A stretch of DNA of 16,418 nt from Mageeibacillus sp. UBA1243 (GCA_002308595.1 DBWH01000050.1:6539-22956); one strand, 5' to 3'; shown: positions 1-10,838, numbered from the stretch's first letter. A program made the numbers and translations. The notes: generated from the sequence alone by a model not told the origin.

Positions 1-188
1 ATGGGCCTTAACGTAATAAGAGGAAACTCCTTTGAAAGATCGTATCTGTTTACGACGCAAAAGAGCTTCTTTGTGTATGCGGGAGTGCCGTCCGGCCATT
101 TGGGCCTCACTTTCTCATCTTTGACCCAAGATCCGTGCTCAAGAATGTTTTTACATGTTTCGATAAACGCAACGTCAGCGGAACCCAT
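1..188 (-). CDS. thyA: Thymidylate synthase, N-terminal part (runs off the left edge)
   Basis: Thymidylate synthase methylates dUMP to dTMP using methylene-tetrahydrofolate, in the cytoplasm. Reading the minus strand from the ATG at 188-186 gives 62 codons without a stop. The protein begins MGSADVAFIETCKNILEHG and continues with VRPKWPDGTPAY and VNRYDLSKEFPLITLRP. This matches the N-terminal region of ThyA-family enzymes, in which a YDL-x-EFP-x-xTLRP segment follows the first helix. The start is supported by GGAGGT (195-200) placed 6 nt upstream. The catalytic cysteine and the rest of the protein lie outside the window. The gene is divergent from dnaA and has its own promoter. The family assignment is confident; activity cannot be judged from a fragment. 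Confidence 0.88.
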   Translation of the reverse strand, partial: MGSADVAFIETCKNILEHGSWVKDEKVRPKWPDGTPAYTKKLFCVVNRYDLSKEFPLITLRP

Positions 189-235
189 ATTTTTACCTCC
201 CGGAATCTGTTTTTCTTATGTCTTAAGACGAGTCG

Positions 236-264
236 ATTGTACTATTTTTTTGACTCTCTTTCAA
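236..264 (-). promoter_or_regulatory. Promoter of thyA
   Basis: On the minus strand, TTGAAA (264-259) is separated by 17 bp from TACAAT (241-236), a good sigma-A promoter about 50 bp upstream of the thyA start codon. The leader between promoter and ribosome binding site contains the 10-bp palindrome GTCTTAAGAC (220-229), whose role is unknown. Confidence 0.7.
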
Positions 265-432
265 CAAACATTACGCAGACGTGTGTCGACATGAACACGA
301 AAAATTGTTTAATTTTTTTTGAAATTTTAATTATTACAATTTGTAGTAGGTTTTTAGTTTGGTAAAGTCTACATCTTGTGTTTTTGGCGGTTTTCGGTAG
401 TTTTTTTCAATTTTTTTCTTGTGTTTACCCTG

Positions 433-461
433 TTGCAATCTTTTTTTCGTTTTGTTATACT
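433..461 (+). promoter_or_regulatory. Promoter of dnaA
   Basis: TTGCAA (433-438), a 17-bp spacer and TATACT (456-461) form a plausible sigma-A promoter. The predicted leader is about 85 nt. The surrounding 300-460 region is T-rich on the plus strand. No convincing DnaA box was seen around this promoter, so autoregulation by DnaA is not evident here. Confidence 0.65.
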
Positions 462-499
462 CGAGAAACCCTCTACAAATGATAAGCTAAGATTTATAC

Positions 500-537
500 C
501 GTGAAGTACGTATGATTTTTCGTGTCCGTTCTTCACG
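500..537 (+). promoter_or_regulatory. Stem-loop in the dnaA leader next to the ribosome binding site
   Basis: CGTGAAG (500-506) is perfectly complementary to CTTCACG (531-537). After one mismatch, ACG (508-510) pairs with CGT (527-529). The hairpin ends 3 nt before the AAGGAG (541-546) of dnaA. It could affect ribosome access or mRNA stability, or the inverted repeat could bind a protein as DNA. The function is inferred only from position. Confidence 0.4.
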
Positions 538-552
538 TCTAAGGAGCATCGT

Positions 553-1938
553 ATGAACTCATTGGATGGGTATTCATCACTTTGGAACAACTTCAAGAAT
601 CAGTACAAACCCGTACTCGGTTCAGCCATATTCTTCTCTACGTATATCGAGCCCTCGTCCATCGTATACTTTGACGATGAGACTATCGTTATTTCGTGCG
701 AGAATTCTCTTGCCGAGAAGTTTTTCACAAAGCGCTACGACTCTGTAAATTCCGTTTTTACCGAAATTATAGGACACGAATGCACACTGGTCTTCTCTTC
801 TGACAAAGAGGAAACCGCCAATTTCATCAAGATTTCAAAGACCGGCGAAGGCAAGCTCCCTGACGCCAATGAAACACGTCCGGCAGTCGAGAGCAAAGTC
901 GTCTCTTTCCGTTCAAGCGAGGACAACTCAAACCTCATCTCAAAGTATACGTTCGACAATTTCGTCGTCGGCGACAACTGCCGCCAGGCCTACAGCGTCG
1001 CAACCCAGATTGCCGCAAACCCGGGCGTTCTCTACAACCCCGTGTTCATTTACGCAAGCTCGGGACTCGGTAAAACGCACCTTCTGCACGCTATCGGCAA
1101 TGAAATCAGAAAAAACAACCCCGAGAAGCGCATTCTCTACATTCCGACCGAAACTTTCACGACGGACTACATCTCATCTATCCAAAACAACAGAATGGAC
1201 GAGTTCCGCCTCAAGTACAGATCCGTTGACGTGCTTCTCATTGACGATATCCAGTTCATCGCAAACAAATCCGGCACGCAGGAGGAGTTCTTCAACACCT
1301 TCAACGAGCTCTACGCGCACGACAAACAGATAGTTATCTGTAGCGATTGCAGAATTTCCGAGATCAATGCCCTTGCCGAGCGTCTCAAGACACGCTTTGA
1401 GAACGGTTTCCAGACCACGATTGCGGCTCCCGACTACGAAGTCCGTTACGCGATCATGCTCAAAAAGAGCGAAGACATGGAAATGGACATCTCCCGCGAG
1501 ATTATCGACTCCCTGGCTCAGTCCGAACTCACCAATGTGCGTGAAATCGAAGGCATCCTGAACCAGTTCAAGCTCCTTGCTTCCCACGGTGAAAAGATTA
1601 CCATGGAAGCCGCCAAGAACGCCCTCAGCCACCTCAACATTTCCGAAATCAAAGAGGTCAACACTGAGCTCATTCTAGACGTTGTCTCACGTTATTTTGA
1701 CGTAAAAGTCGAAGATATCCTCTCAAAAAACAGGGCAAGAGAACTCGTAAAAGCCCGCCACATCGCAATGTATCTCTGCAGGACAACCCTTGGCTATTCC
1801 TACCAGAAGATTGCGGATGACTTTGGCGGTCTCAACCATTCTTCCGTTCTTGACGGCTGCAAAAACGTACAGGAAAGATACCACACGGACGAGGACGTAA
1901 AAGCTTACGTTGAGGAGATTAAGAAGCTGATTTCATAA
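553..1938 (+). CDS. dnaA: Chromosomal replication initiator protein DnaA
   Basis: DnaA binds DnaA boxes at oriC, melts the origin and loads the helicase. The 461-residue protein is full length. Domain I spans about 1-85, with a tryptophan at 11. A variable linker follows at about 86-130. The AAA+ core has a Walker A at 168-175 (ASSGLGKT), a Walker B at 226-232 (DVLLIDD) and an arginine-finger region around R281 (RLKTRFENG). Domain IV covers about 370-461, with ARHIAMYL at 401-408 and a recognition signature at 425-432. Two deviations stand out. The first glycine of the usual GG-x-GLGKT Walker A is alanine, and the DNA-recognition GGRDHTTV is GGLNHSSV. The start is supported by AAGGAG (541-546) with 6-nt spacing. 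The gene lies directly upstream of the putative oriC and is followed by a terminator, so it appears to be transcribed separately from dnaN. Confidence 0.97.
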   Translation: MNSLDGYSSLWNNFKNQYKPVLGSAIFFSTYIEPSSIVYFDDETIVISCENSLAEKFFTKRYDSVNSVFTEIIGHECTLVFSSDKEETANFIKISKTGEGKLPDANETRPAVESKVVSFRSSEDNSNLISKYTFDNFVVGDNCRQAYSVATQIAANPGVLYNPVFIYASSGLGKTHLLHAIGNEIRKNNPEKRILYIPTETFTTDYISSIQNNRMDEFRLKYRSVDVLLIDDIQFIANKSGTQEEFFNTFNELYAHDKQIVICSDCRISEINALAERLKTRFENGFQTTIAAPDYEVRYAIMLKKSEDMEMDISREIIDSLAQSELTNVREIEGILNQFKLLASHGEKITMEAAKNALSHLNISEIKEVNTELILDVVSRYFDVKVEDILSKNRARELVKARHIAMYLCRTTLGYSYQKIADDFGGLNHSSVLDGCKNVQERYHTDEDVKAYVEEIKKLIS

Positions 1939-1953
1939 GCTTTTCAATCAAAA

Positions 1954-1967
1954 TTCAAGGCCTTGAA
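1954..1967. repeat. 14-bp perfect palindrome after dnaA
   Basis: TTCAAGGCCTTGAA is fully self-complementary and sits between the dnaA stop codon and the terminator stem. It could be a protein-binding site or part of a compound terminator; its role is unknown. Confidence 0.4.
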
Positions 1968-1993
1968 AACGGGATCAAAAGTCCCGTTTTTTT
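1966..1993 (+). terminator. Rho-independent terminator of dnaA
   Basis: AAAACGGGA (1966-1974) pairs with TCCCGTTTT (1982-1990) around a 7-nt loop and is followed by T residues to 1993. This is a textbook intrinsic terminator 28 bp after the dnaA stop. It would insulate the origin and dnaN from dnaA transcription. Confidence 0.88.
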
Positions 1994-2010
1994 AATTTGC
2001 AAAAGCCGGT

Positions 2011-2165
2011 GAAAAGTTACCCACAGAAAAAACTCGAAATTGTCGGTTAAGGTGCCCTGAAACCACTTAAAACCCACAGAGCATTTTGGCTATTTTTAGA
2101 GAAATTTAAGTCTTATCCACTTTCCCACAATCTCTATTAATACAACTATAAATCCTATTAAAGAA
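2011..2165. other. Putative replication origin oriC: DnaA-box cluster and unwinding element
   Basis: The dnaA-dnaN spacer holds several plus-oriented near-matches to TTATCCACA: TTACCCACA (2017-2025, one mismatch), TTATCCACT (2113-2121, one mismatch) and, overlapping it by one base, TTTCCCACA (2121-2129, two mismatches). A weaker AAACCCACA lies at 2070-2078. Immediately downstream is an AT-rich stretch with CTATTAA (2134-2140), CTATAAA (2146-2152) and CTATTAA (2155-2161), suited to serve as the DNA-unwinding element. The position between dnaA and dnaN is a standard bacterial origin location. The exact limits are inferred, and no box matches the strict consensus perfectly. Confidence 0.75.
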
Positions 2166-2236
2166 AGAGATGATTAAAGCTCTCTCACGCCTGATTTTTG
2201 ACTTTCATTTTCGGAATTAAGAAGGCCTCGTTTTGC

Positions 2237-2265
2237 TTTACAAAAAAGCCCCGGAATGGTATAAT
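2237..2265 (+). promoter_or_regulatory. Promoter of dnaN
   Basis: TTTACA (2237-2242), 17 bp and TATAAT (2260-2265), with an extended -10 TG at 2257-2258, make a strong sigma-A promoter. The transcript would begin about 30 nt before the dnaN start and probably reads on into recF. Confidence 0.85.
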
Positions 2266-2302
2266 TCAAGTATCATCTTCCCGATAAAAAAGGAGGTTCA
2301 TT

Positions 2303-3415
2303 ATGAAGTTTACATGCAATAGAGACATGCTTGCAGAAGGGCTTTCAATCGTACAAAAAGCCATCCCTTCAAAATCAAATTATCCGGCTCTCGAATGCGT
2401 TCTGATTGACGTAAGCGAGGACCTGATTCTGACAGGTTCGGACACGGACCTCAGCATCACTTATCAGGTTCCGGTAATGATCATTGAGGAAATCGGTACG
2501 GCGCTTTTAAATGCAAGGGTGTTTTATGACATAGTCAGAAGACTTCCGGATATCTATGTCACGATAGAGACTCAGGAGAAAGGCGGAAACCTCATAGTTA
2601 ACAGCGGAAAGGCTCACTTTGAAGTTCCCACGATTAATCCTGATCAGTATCCGAAAATCAGCTTCCTTTCAAATACAGAGGACAACGTTCTTGAGCTTCC
2701 CGCTGCAACGCTCGGAAACATGATAAAGCAGACTGCTTTTGCCGCGAGCCAGGACAGCGCAAGAATGATTTTAAGAGGAGTTCTGATTGAGAATTCAGGC
2801 GGACTTCTGAAGTTTGTTGCAATCGACGGTTACAGGCTTGCCGTAAAGACATCGCAGAGCGCATACCAGGAAGAATTCAGGATAGTTGTTCCCGCAAAGG
2901 TTCTCAGCGAAATGGCCAAGATCATCGAGAAGAGCGACAAGAACATCAAGTTCTGCTTCAGCGAGTCGCAGGTAATGTTCTTTAACGACAGCTTCTCGCT
3001 CGTTTCCGGTCTTCTAAAAGGCGAATTCCCTGACTATAACATGCTTCTTCCAAAAGAGTACAAGTGTGTCATGTCGGTGAAGAACCAGACTTTCGTTGAC
3101 ACGATCGAGAGAGTCTCATTGGTTATAGTGGATGACAAAAAGTGGTTCGTAGACCTTACCACATATCCGGATCAGGTATTCATCTGCGCAAACGGTGAGA
3201 ACGGTAAGTCGCACGAGACGGTGCCGGCTGACATTTCGGGACAGGAAGTTCTGATTTCGTTCAACGTGAAGAACCTCATCGAGTGCCTCAAGGCCATTGA
3301 AAAGGAGAATATCACAATCAACTTCTCATCCGAGAAGGGACCGTGCGTCATCAATTCGGACGAGGACAGCTCATATTTCATACTTCTCATGCCTGTAAAG
3401 CACAAATCAAGGTGA
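2303..3415 (+). CDS. dnaN: DNA polymerase III beta subunit (sliding clamp)
   Basis: The beta clamp is a ring-shaped dimer that tethers the replicative polymerase and repair proteins to DNA. The 370-residue protein has the expected length for three clamp folds. It starts MKFTCNRDMLAEGLSIVQKA, contains LTGSDTDLSI in the first domain and RMILRGVLIE followed by FVAIDGYRLA at the second, and ends with a conserved SYFILLMPVK segment typical of the clamp C-terminus. The start is fixed by AAGGAGGT (2290-2297), 5 nt upstream of the ATG. recF begins 4 nt after the stop, so the two are probably co-transcribed and translationally linked. No yaaA-type S4-domain gene lies between dnaN and recF, unlike in Bacillus. 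Confidence 0.97.
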   Translation: MKFTCNRDMLAEGLSIVQKAIPSKSNYPALECVLIDVSEDLILTGSDTDLSITYQVPVMIIEEIGTALLNARVFYDIVRRLPDIYVTIETQEKGGNLIVNSGKAHFEVPTINPDQYPKISFLSNTEDNVLELPAATLGNMIKQTAFAASQDSARMILRGVLIENSGGLLKFVAIDGYRLAVKTSQSAYQEEFRIVVPAKVLSEMAKIIEKSDKNIKFCFSESQVMFFNDSFSLVSGLLKGEFPDYNMLLPKEYKCVMSVKNQTFVDTIERVSLVIVDDKKWFVDLTTYPDQVFICANGENGKSHETVPADISGQEVLISFNVKNLIECLKAIEKENITINFSSEKGPCVINSDEDSSYFILLMPVKHKSR

Positions 3416-3419
3416 AAAA

Positions 3420-4562
3420 TTGGTAATTAAGGACTTAGAGCTTCATAATTTCCGAAATTACAGCAGCCTCAATCTTGAGTTTTCCCAATCCATAAACGTA
3501 ATCTACGGGAAAAACGGATATGGAAAAACAAACTTGCTTGAGGCTATGTTTTTGTGCTGCGTAGGTAAGTCTTTCAAGGCGCAGAAGGACGCGGAGCTTA
3601 TAAAGTACGGTGAGGACAGCTACAAGGTAAAGACGAGGATAGGGGATTCAATCTGCAACAGCATCAGCGTCTTTTACGAGAAAAACAAGTCGAAATATAT
3701 CGAAATCGACGGCGTTTACATTGACAAGCTCAGGATGCTTTTCGGAAACCTTATAGGCATCATGTTTTCGCCGGAGTCGATGAGGATGGTGACGGACGGG
3801 CCGATGTACAGGAGAAGGCTGCTTGACATTGCCCTGTGCCAAATAAAGAAGGACTATTACTACAGCCTGATGATGTACAACAGGTTCTGCGAAGAGAAGG
3901 GAAAGCTTCTCGAGCAGGGGCGCATCGGCGATAACCTCGAGCTTGAAGTCATCAACGAAAACATCGCAAAATTTGGCGCGGTCATTGCCGTTGACAGGAA
4001 TGATTTTGTGAGGCAGCTGAATGAGATTGCCGGGAAATATTACTCGTTTATAACCGACGAAGAGGAAATGGTTACGATGAGATACTACCCGAATATCCAT
4101 TCGATGAACGCCGCAATCGGAGAGAAAACGGCCGAAGGAGAACCTGCAGAATTTACGGTGGAAAAGGTAAAAAACGACTTTTTGGAGGAGCTCTCGGACG
4201 AGAGGCTGATGAAGCGCGAGAGGGACTTTAAAAAGAACCTGATAGGCATCCAGCGGGACGATATAGGAATGGATCTTTGCGGGAACAGCCTGAGGAGCTT
4301 CGGGTCGCAGGGTCAGAAGAGGAGCTACGCGATTTCGATAACGATGGCGGAGCTTGAGATACTGAGGCAGAAGTCGGGGAGGACGCCGGTTCTTTTCCTT
4401 GACGACGTGCTTTCGGAACTTGACAATGCGAGAAAAAGCAAAATAGTGGAACTGACGAAAAATATACAGACGTTTTACACCTGCACGGACATGGAAATGA
4501 TGCGTCTGCCGGCCGGCGGAGGAGCCTCAGTCAACTTTATAGATGTTGAAAAATTGAGGTAG
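3420..4562 (+). CDS. recF: DNA replication and repair ATPase RecF
   Basis: RecF is an SMC-like ATPase that acts with RecO and RecR to load RecA at gaps on single-stranded DNA. The 380-residue protein has a Walker A at 30-37 (GKNGYGKT) followed by NLLEA, an ABC signature near 293-301 (SFGSQGQKR) and a Walker B near 323-336 (VLFLDDVLSELD). The start is TTG at 3420, with AAGGTG (3409-3414) 5 nt upstream, partly inside the dnaN stop region. TTG gives the expected family N-terminus (VIKDLELHNFRNY). The weak start probably keeps RecF low relative to DnaN. Confidence 0.95.
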   Translation: MVIKDLELHNFRNYSSLNLEFSQSINVIYGKNGYGKTNLLEAMFLCCVGKSFKAQKDAELIKYGEDSYKVKTRIGDSICNSISVFYEKNKSKYIEIDGVYIDKLRMLFGNLIGIMFSPESMRMVTDGPMYRRRLLDIALCQIKKDYYYSLMMYNRFCEEKGKLLEQGRIGDNLELEVINENIAKFGAVIAVDRNDFVRQLNEIAGKYYSFITDEEEMVTMRYYPNIHSMNAAIGEKTAEGEPAEFTVEKVKNDFLEELSDERLMKRERDFKKNLIGIQRDDIGMDLCGNSLRSFGSQGQKRSYAISITMAELEILRQKSGRTPVLFLDDVLSELDNARKSKIVELTKNIQTFYTCTDMEMMRLPAGGGASVNFIDVEKLR

Positions 4563-4575
4563 AACATGGTAAAAT
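4546..4575 (+). promoter_or_regulatory. Possible internal promoter for remB-gyrB
   Basis: TTGAAA (4546-4551), an 18-bp spacer and TAAAAT (4570-4575), with TG at 4567-4568, lie across the end of recF. This would allow remB and gyrB to be transcribed apart from dnaN-recF. It rests on sequence match only. Confidence 0.45.
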
Positions 4576-4609
4576 AAAAGCGTATTTTTTCGAATCTGAG
4601 GAGAAGAAA

Positions 4610-6834
<2,225 letters not shown>

Positions 6835-6879
6835 TTCATTGGCTGCAGGGCGCTTTAAGAGGCGCTGTGCGGAACAAAG

Positions 6880-6899
6880 TTTGACAGTTATTTGACAGT
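6880..6899. repeat. Two TTTGACAGT direct repeats upstream of parA
   Basis: TTTGACAGT occurs at 6880-6888 and again at 6891-6899, exactly 11 bp apart, in the 130-bp gyrB-parA spacer. Both contain a perfect -35 hexamer, but I see no good -10 at 16-18 bp from either. One helical turn of spacing fits an operator or a regulated promoter. parA may be read through from gyrB. Confidence 0.4.
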
Positions 6900-6964
6900 A
6901 AAACCAATCTCTGAAACCCGGCGCGAGGGGCAGACCCGAAGATGCCGGAGAACGGAAGTATGAC

Positions 6965-7726
6965 ATGGCTGCTAAGATTATAGCGATCGCAAATCAAAAA
7001 GGCGGAGTGGGAAAGACCACGACGGCGATAAACCTCAGCGCTTGCATTGCCCATTACGGCAAGAGGGTTCTTCTTGTGGACCTCGATCCCCAGGGAAACG
7101 CGACTACCGGCCTCGGCATCAACAAAAAGATTTTGGAGAAGTCATCATACGATGCGGTCATCAACGACGAACCCGCCAATGAAATCATCCTGAAAACCTC
7201 TCAGGAGAACCTGTTTATAATGCCGTCGAACATTGAGCTTGCCGGTGCCGAAGTTGAGCTCGTGAGCCTCATGTCGAGGGAGAGCAAGCTGAAACTGGCG
7301 CTTGACGAGGTCAGGGACGACTATGATTTTGTTTTTATCGACTGCCCGCCTGCGCTCGGACTGCTCACGCTGAACGCGCTGACGGCCGCTGACACGGTTC
7401 TGGTGCCCATACAGTGCGAATTTTATGCGCTTGAGGGCCTCTCGCAGCTCCTTGACACGGTAAAAAAGGTCCAGAAGTACCTTAACAGGAAGCTCAACGT
7501 TGAAGGCGTTGTCATGACCATGTTTGACGTCAGGACGAACCTTTCGGCGGAGGTCGTCGAAGAAGTGAGGAAATTCTTTGGCGATAAGGTTTATAAAACA
7601 ATGATTCCGAGGAACATTCGTCTCGGCGAGGCCCCGAGCTACGGTGAGCCGATTATTCAGTATGACGCCAAATCGAAAGGCACCGAGGCATACCTTGCGC
7701 TTGCAAAAGAGGTTCTTGACAAGTGA
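6965..7726 (+). CDS. parA: Chromosome partitioning ATPase ParA (Soj)
   Basis: ParA binds DNA non-specifically in its ATP dimer form. ParB stimulates its hydrolysis, and together they segregate origins; Soj also regulates DnaA in Bacillus. The 253-residue protein starts MAAKIIAIANQKGGVGKTTT, with the deviant Walker A KGGVGKTT at 12-19, a Walker A' at 36-45 (LLVDLDPQGN) and a Walker B around 121-132 (FVFIDCPPALG). There is no N-terminal helix-turn-helix, so it is the short chromosomal type. The ribosome binding site is weak (GGAAG at 6954-6958, 6-nt spacing). parB follows after 64 bp. Confidence 0.96.
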   Translation: MAAKIIAIANQKGGVGKTTTAINLSACIAHYGKRVLLVDLDPQGNATTGLGINKKILEKSSYDAVINDEPANEIILKTSQENLFIMPSNIELAGAEVELVSLMSRESKLKLALDEVRDDYDFVFIDCPPALGLLTLNALTAADTVLVPIQCEFYALEGLSQLLDTVKKVQKYLNRKLNVEGVVMTMFDVRTNLSAEVVEEVRKFFGDKVYKTMIPRNIRLGEAPSYGEPIIQYDAKSKGTEAYLALAKEVLDK

Positions 7727-7790
7727 CGGATTGAGGTTTGCGGCGCATTTTTAGGGGAAAACACTTTAAACTCTAACGGGGGGAAAACAG

Positions 7791-8699
7791 ATGTCTAAAA
7801 AGAAGAGATCAAACGGTCTTGGCCTGGGAATTGAGGCTTTGTTTCAGAACAATACAGGTCATGAGGAATCAGAAGTTGTTACAAATTCGGTTCTGGAAGT
7901 GAAAATCAGCGACATCGAGCCTGATGAGGGACAGCCCAGGAAGAATTTTGACTTTGAAAAGATAAACGAACTTGCCGAGTCGATCAAGGCGCACGGCGTT
8001 ATCCAGCCGCTCATCGTGAGAAACGAGGGGTCGGTGTACAAGATCATTGCCGGTGAGCGCAGGTGGCGCGCGGCGAGAATCGCGGGACTTGAGACGGTGC
8101 CTGTCATCGAAAGAAGCGTGACGAAGAAGGAAGTTCTTGAGATCGCGCTCATCGAAAACATTCAGAGAGAGGACCTGAACCCCATAGAAGAGGCGGAGGC
8201 GTTTGAACGACTCATCCGCGATTTCGGACTGACGCAGGAGACATTGGCGTCAACCGTTTCAAAAAGCAGGTCGGACATCACAAACTCGATAAGACTTCTG
8301 TCGCTCGACGATGAAGTCAAGGCTATGATTGCGTCGGGACAGCTCACCAAGGGCCACGGCAAGGCACTGCTCGGTCTGAACCCGTCAATTGACAGCGGCA
8401 AGGTCGCAAAAGCCATCACGGAGCAGAACCTCAACGTAAGGCAGGCCGAAAGCCTTGTCAGCAGGTACAATTCGCTGAAGAGCGGCGCCGAGGCAAGGAA
8501 AACCGCTCAGGAGACGACCGGCGCGGGAACCGAGGAATATGTTATCGCCAAGAAAGACGTTGAGGCTAAACTCAAGAAAAAGATTGGTGCAAAAGTTTCT
8601 CTCGTGGAGAAATCAAAGAACGGAAGAGGAAAACTTCAGATTTACTATTATTCCGCGGACGAAAGAGAGCGGATAATAGAGATGTTGTTGGGAGATTGA
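7791..8699 (+). CDS. parB: Chromosome partitioning CTPase ParB (Spo0J)
   Basis: ParB loads at parS sites as a CTP-dependent DNA clamp, stimulates ParA and recruits condensin. In the 302-residue protein, residues 6-18 (RSNGLGLGIEALF) match the ParA-interacting N-terminus. The CTP-binding motifs GERRWRA (88-94) and ENIQRED (122-128) are intact. The helix-turn-helix lies around 147-170 (LTQETLASTVSKSRSDITN). A basic C-terminal dimerisation region completes the protein. The start is preceded by an unusual run of six G (7778-7783), 7 nt from the ATG, instead of AGGAGG. A canonical parS (TGTTTCACGTGAAACA or close) was not found by eye anywhere in the window. Confidence 0.96.
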   Translation: MSKKKRSNGLGLGIEALFQNNTGHEESEVVTNSVLEVKISDIEPDEGQPRKNFDFEKINELAESIKAHGVIQPLIVRNEGSVYKIIAGERRWRAARIAGLETVPVIERSVTKKEVLEIALIENIQREDLNPIEEAEAFERLIRDFGLTQETLASTVSKSRSDITNSIRLLSLDDEVKAMIASGQLTKGHGKALLGLNPSIDSGKVAKAITEQNLNVRQAESLVSRYNSLKSGAEARKTAQETTGAGTEEYVIAKKDVEAKLKKKIGAKVSLVEKSKNGRGKLQIYYYSADERERIIEMLLGD

Positions 8700-8723
8700 C
8701 AACGTTGAAGAAAGGAGAAGGCA

Positions 8724-9473
8724 ATGAAAGATTTTTTTGATAAACTCGCCAATGCGATGTCCTTTGAAACCCAGGTGTACGTATTTATAGGCGTGCTTCT
8801 CGTGCTTCTCCTCCTGTGTTTCATACTTCTTATTGTTGTTGGTTCAAAGTGCAAAAAACTCGCAAAAAAAGTAGAAAAACTCGAGGATAAGATTGAGGGC
8901 GAAGGAACCTTGGCGGAAGCTTCGGAAGACGAGGCTGAGGCGGCTGAACGCGAGGAGCCGGCAGAAAGCGCTGATTTAGCTGCCGGCGACGAAGCTGCTC
9001 CCGCAGAGCCTGTTTCGGCAGTTCCCGGAGCCGAGGAAGAGGTCTTCTATGACGAGAGCGAGCCCATTGGCGGTAACTCAGGCGAAGAAGCTGAGGTTTC
9101 GGAGCAGGGTGAGGCCGCAGCGGGCGCGGTTGTCGGTGAGGCGGTGCTTCTCGGCGAACAGAGGGCTTTCAACGAGACTATCGAGAACGAAATCAGCGCT
9201 CTTAAAGAAAAAACCGAAATTCTCACCAAAAATCAGAGAAAGAGCTTTGACAAAATCAAAGTTGTGCGGTATAGTTCAAATCTGCCGGACGGCACAGAGA
9301 CGACCGGCTACTCCATCGGTATCACCAATCAGGACAATGACGGCATCGTTCTGACAGGAACCGAGCAGCAGGACGGTGGAACAATGCTCATCGTCAAGTC
9401 CGTCAAAGGCGGCGTGAGCAAGGTGCCGCTGACACCGGCTGAGGACTGCGCGGTAAAACGTACAGCGAAATAA
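8724..9473 (+). CDS. DUF4446 membrane protein with long acidic linker
   Basis: The 249-residue protein has a short N-terminus, one strongly hydrophobic segment at about 18-40, and a basic stretch after it (KCKKLAKKVEKLEDK) that favours a cytoplasmic C-terminal part. A linker at about 57-145 is very rich in Glu and Ala. A conserved domain follows at about 146-245 (KSFDKIKVVRYSSNLPDG, GYSIGITNQDNDGIVLTG). This domain and the position between parB and serS match the DUF4446 family of Clostridia, whose function is unknown. The linker makes it longer than the members I know, which lack such an insert. AAGGAGA (8712-8718) supports the start, 24 nt after parB, so co-transcription is likely. A link to segregation or the envelope is inference from context only. 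Confidence 0.8.
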   Translation: MKDFFDKLANAMSFETQVYVFIGVLLVLLLLCFILLIVVGSKCKKLAKKVEKLEDKIEGEGTLAEASEDEAEAAEREEPAESADLAAGDEAAPAEPVSAVPGAEEEVFYDESEPIGGNSGEEAEVSEQGEAAAGAVVGEAVLLGEQRAFNETIENEISALKEKTEILTKNQRKSFDKIKVVRYSSNLPDGTETTGYSIGITNQDNDGIVLTGTEQQDGGTMLIVKSVKGGVSKVPLTPAEDCAVKRTAK

Positions 9474-9481
9474 AACCAAGG

Positions 9482-9505
9482 CGCACCCGTGACATTGGCG
9501 GTGCG
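9482..9505 (+). other. Weak hairpin upstream of serS
   Basis: CGCACC (9482-9487) pairs with GGTGCG (9500-9505) around a 12-nt loop. No clear T-run follows directly, so a terminator is doubtful. The 63-nt spacer is too short for a T-box riboswitch, which might otherwise be expected before an aminoacyl-tRNA synthetase gene. Confidence 0.25.
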
Positions 9506-9530
9506 GCCGAAAAAACTTTTTAGGAGTTGA

Positions 9531-10836
<1,306 letters not shown>

Positions 10837-10838
<2 letters not shown>

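Noticed and set aside
1687..1702. parS-like TGTCTCACGTTATTTT inside dnaA
   Set aside because: Only the left half resembles parS; about 10 of 16 positions match and the dyad is broken.
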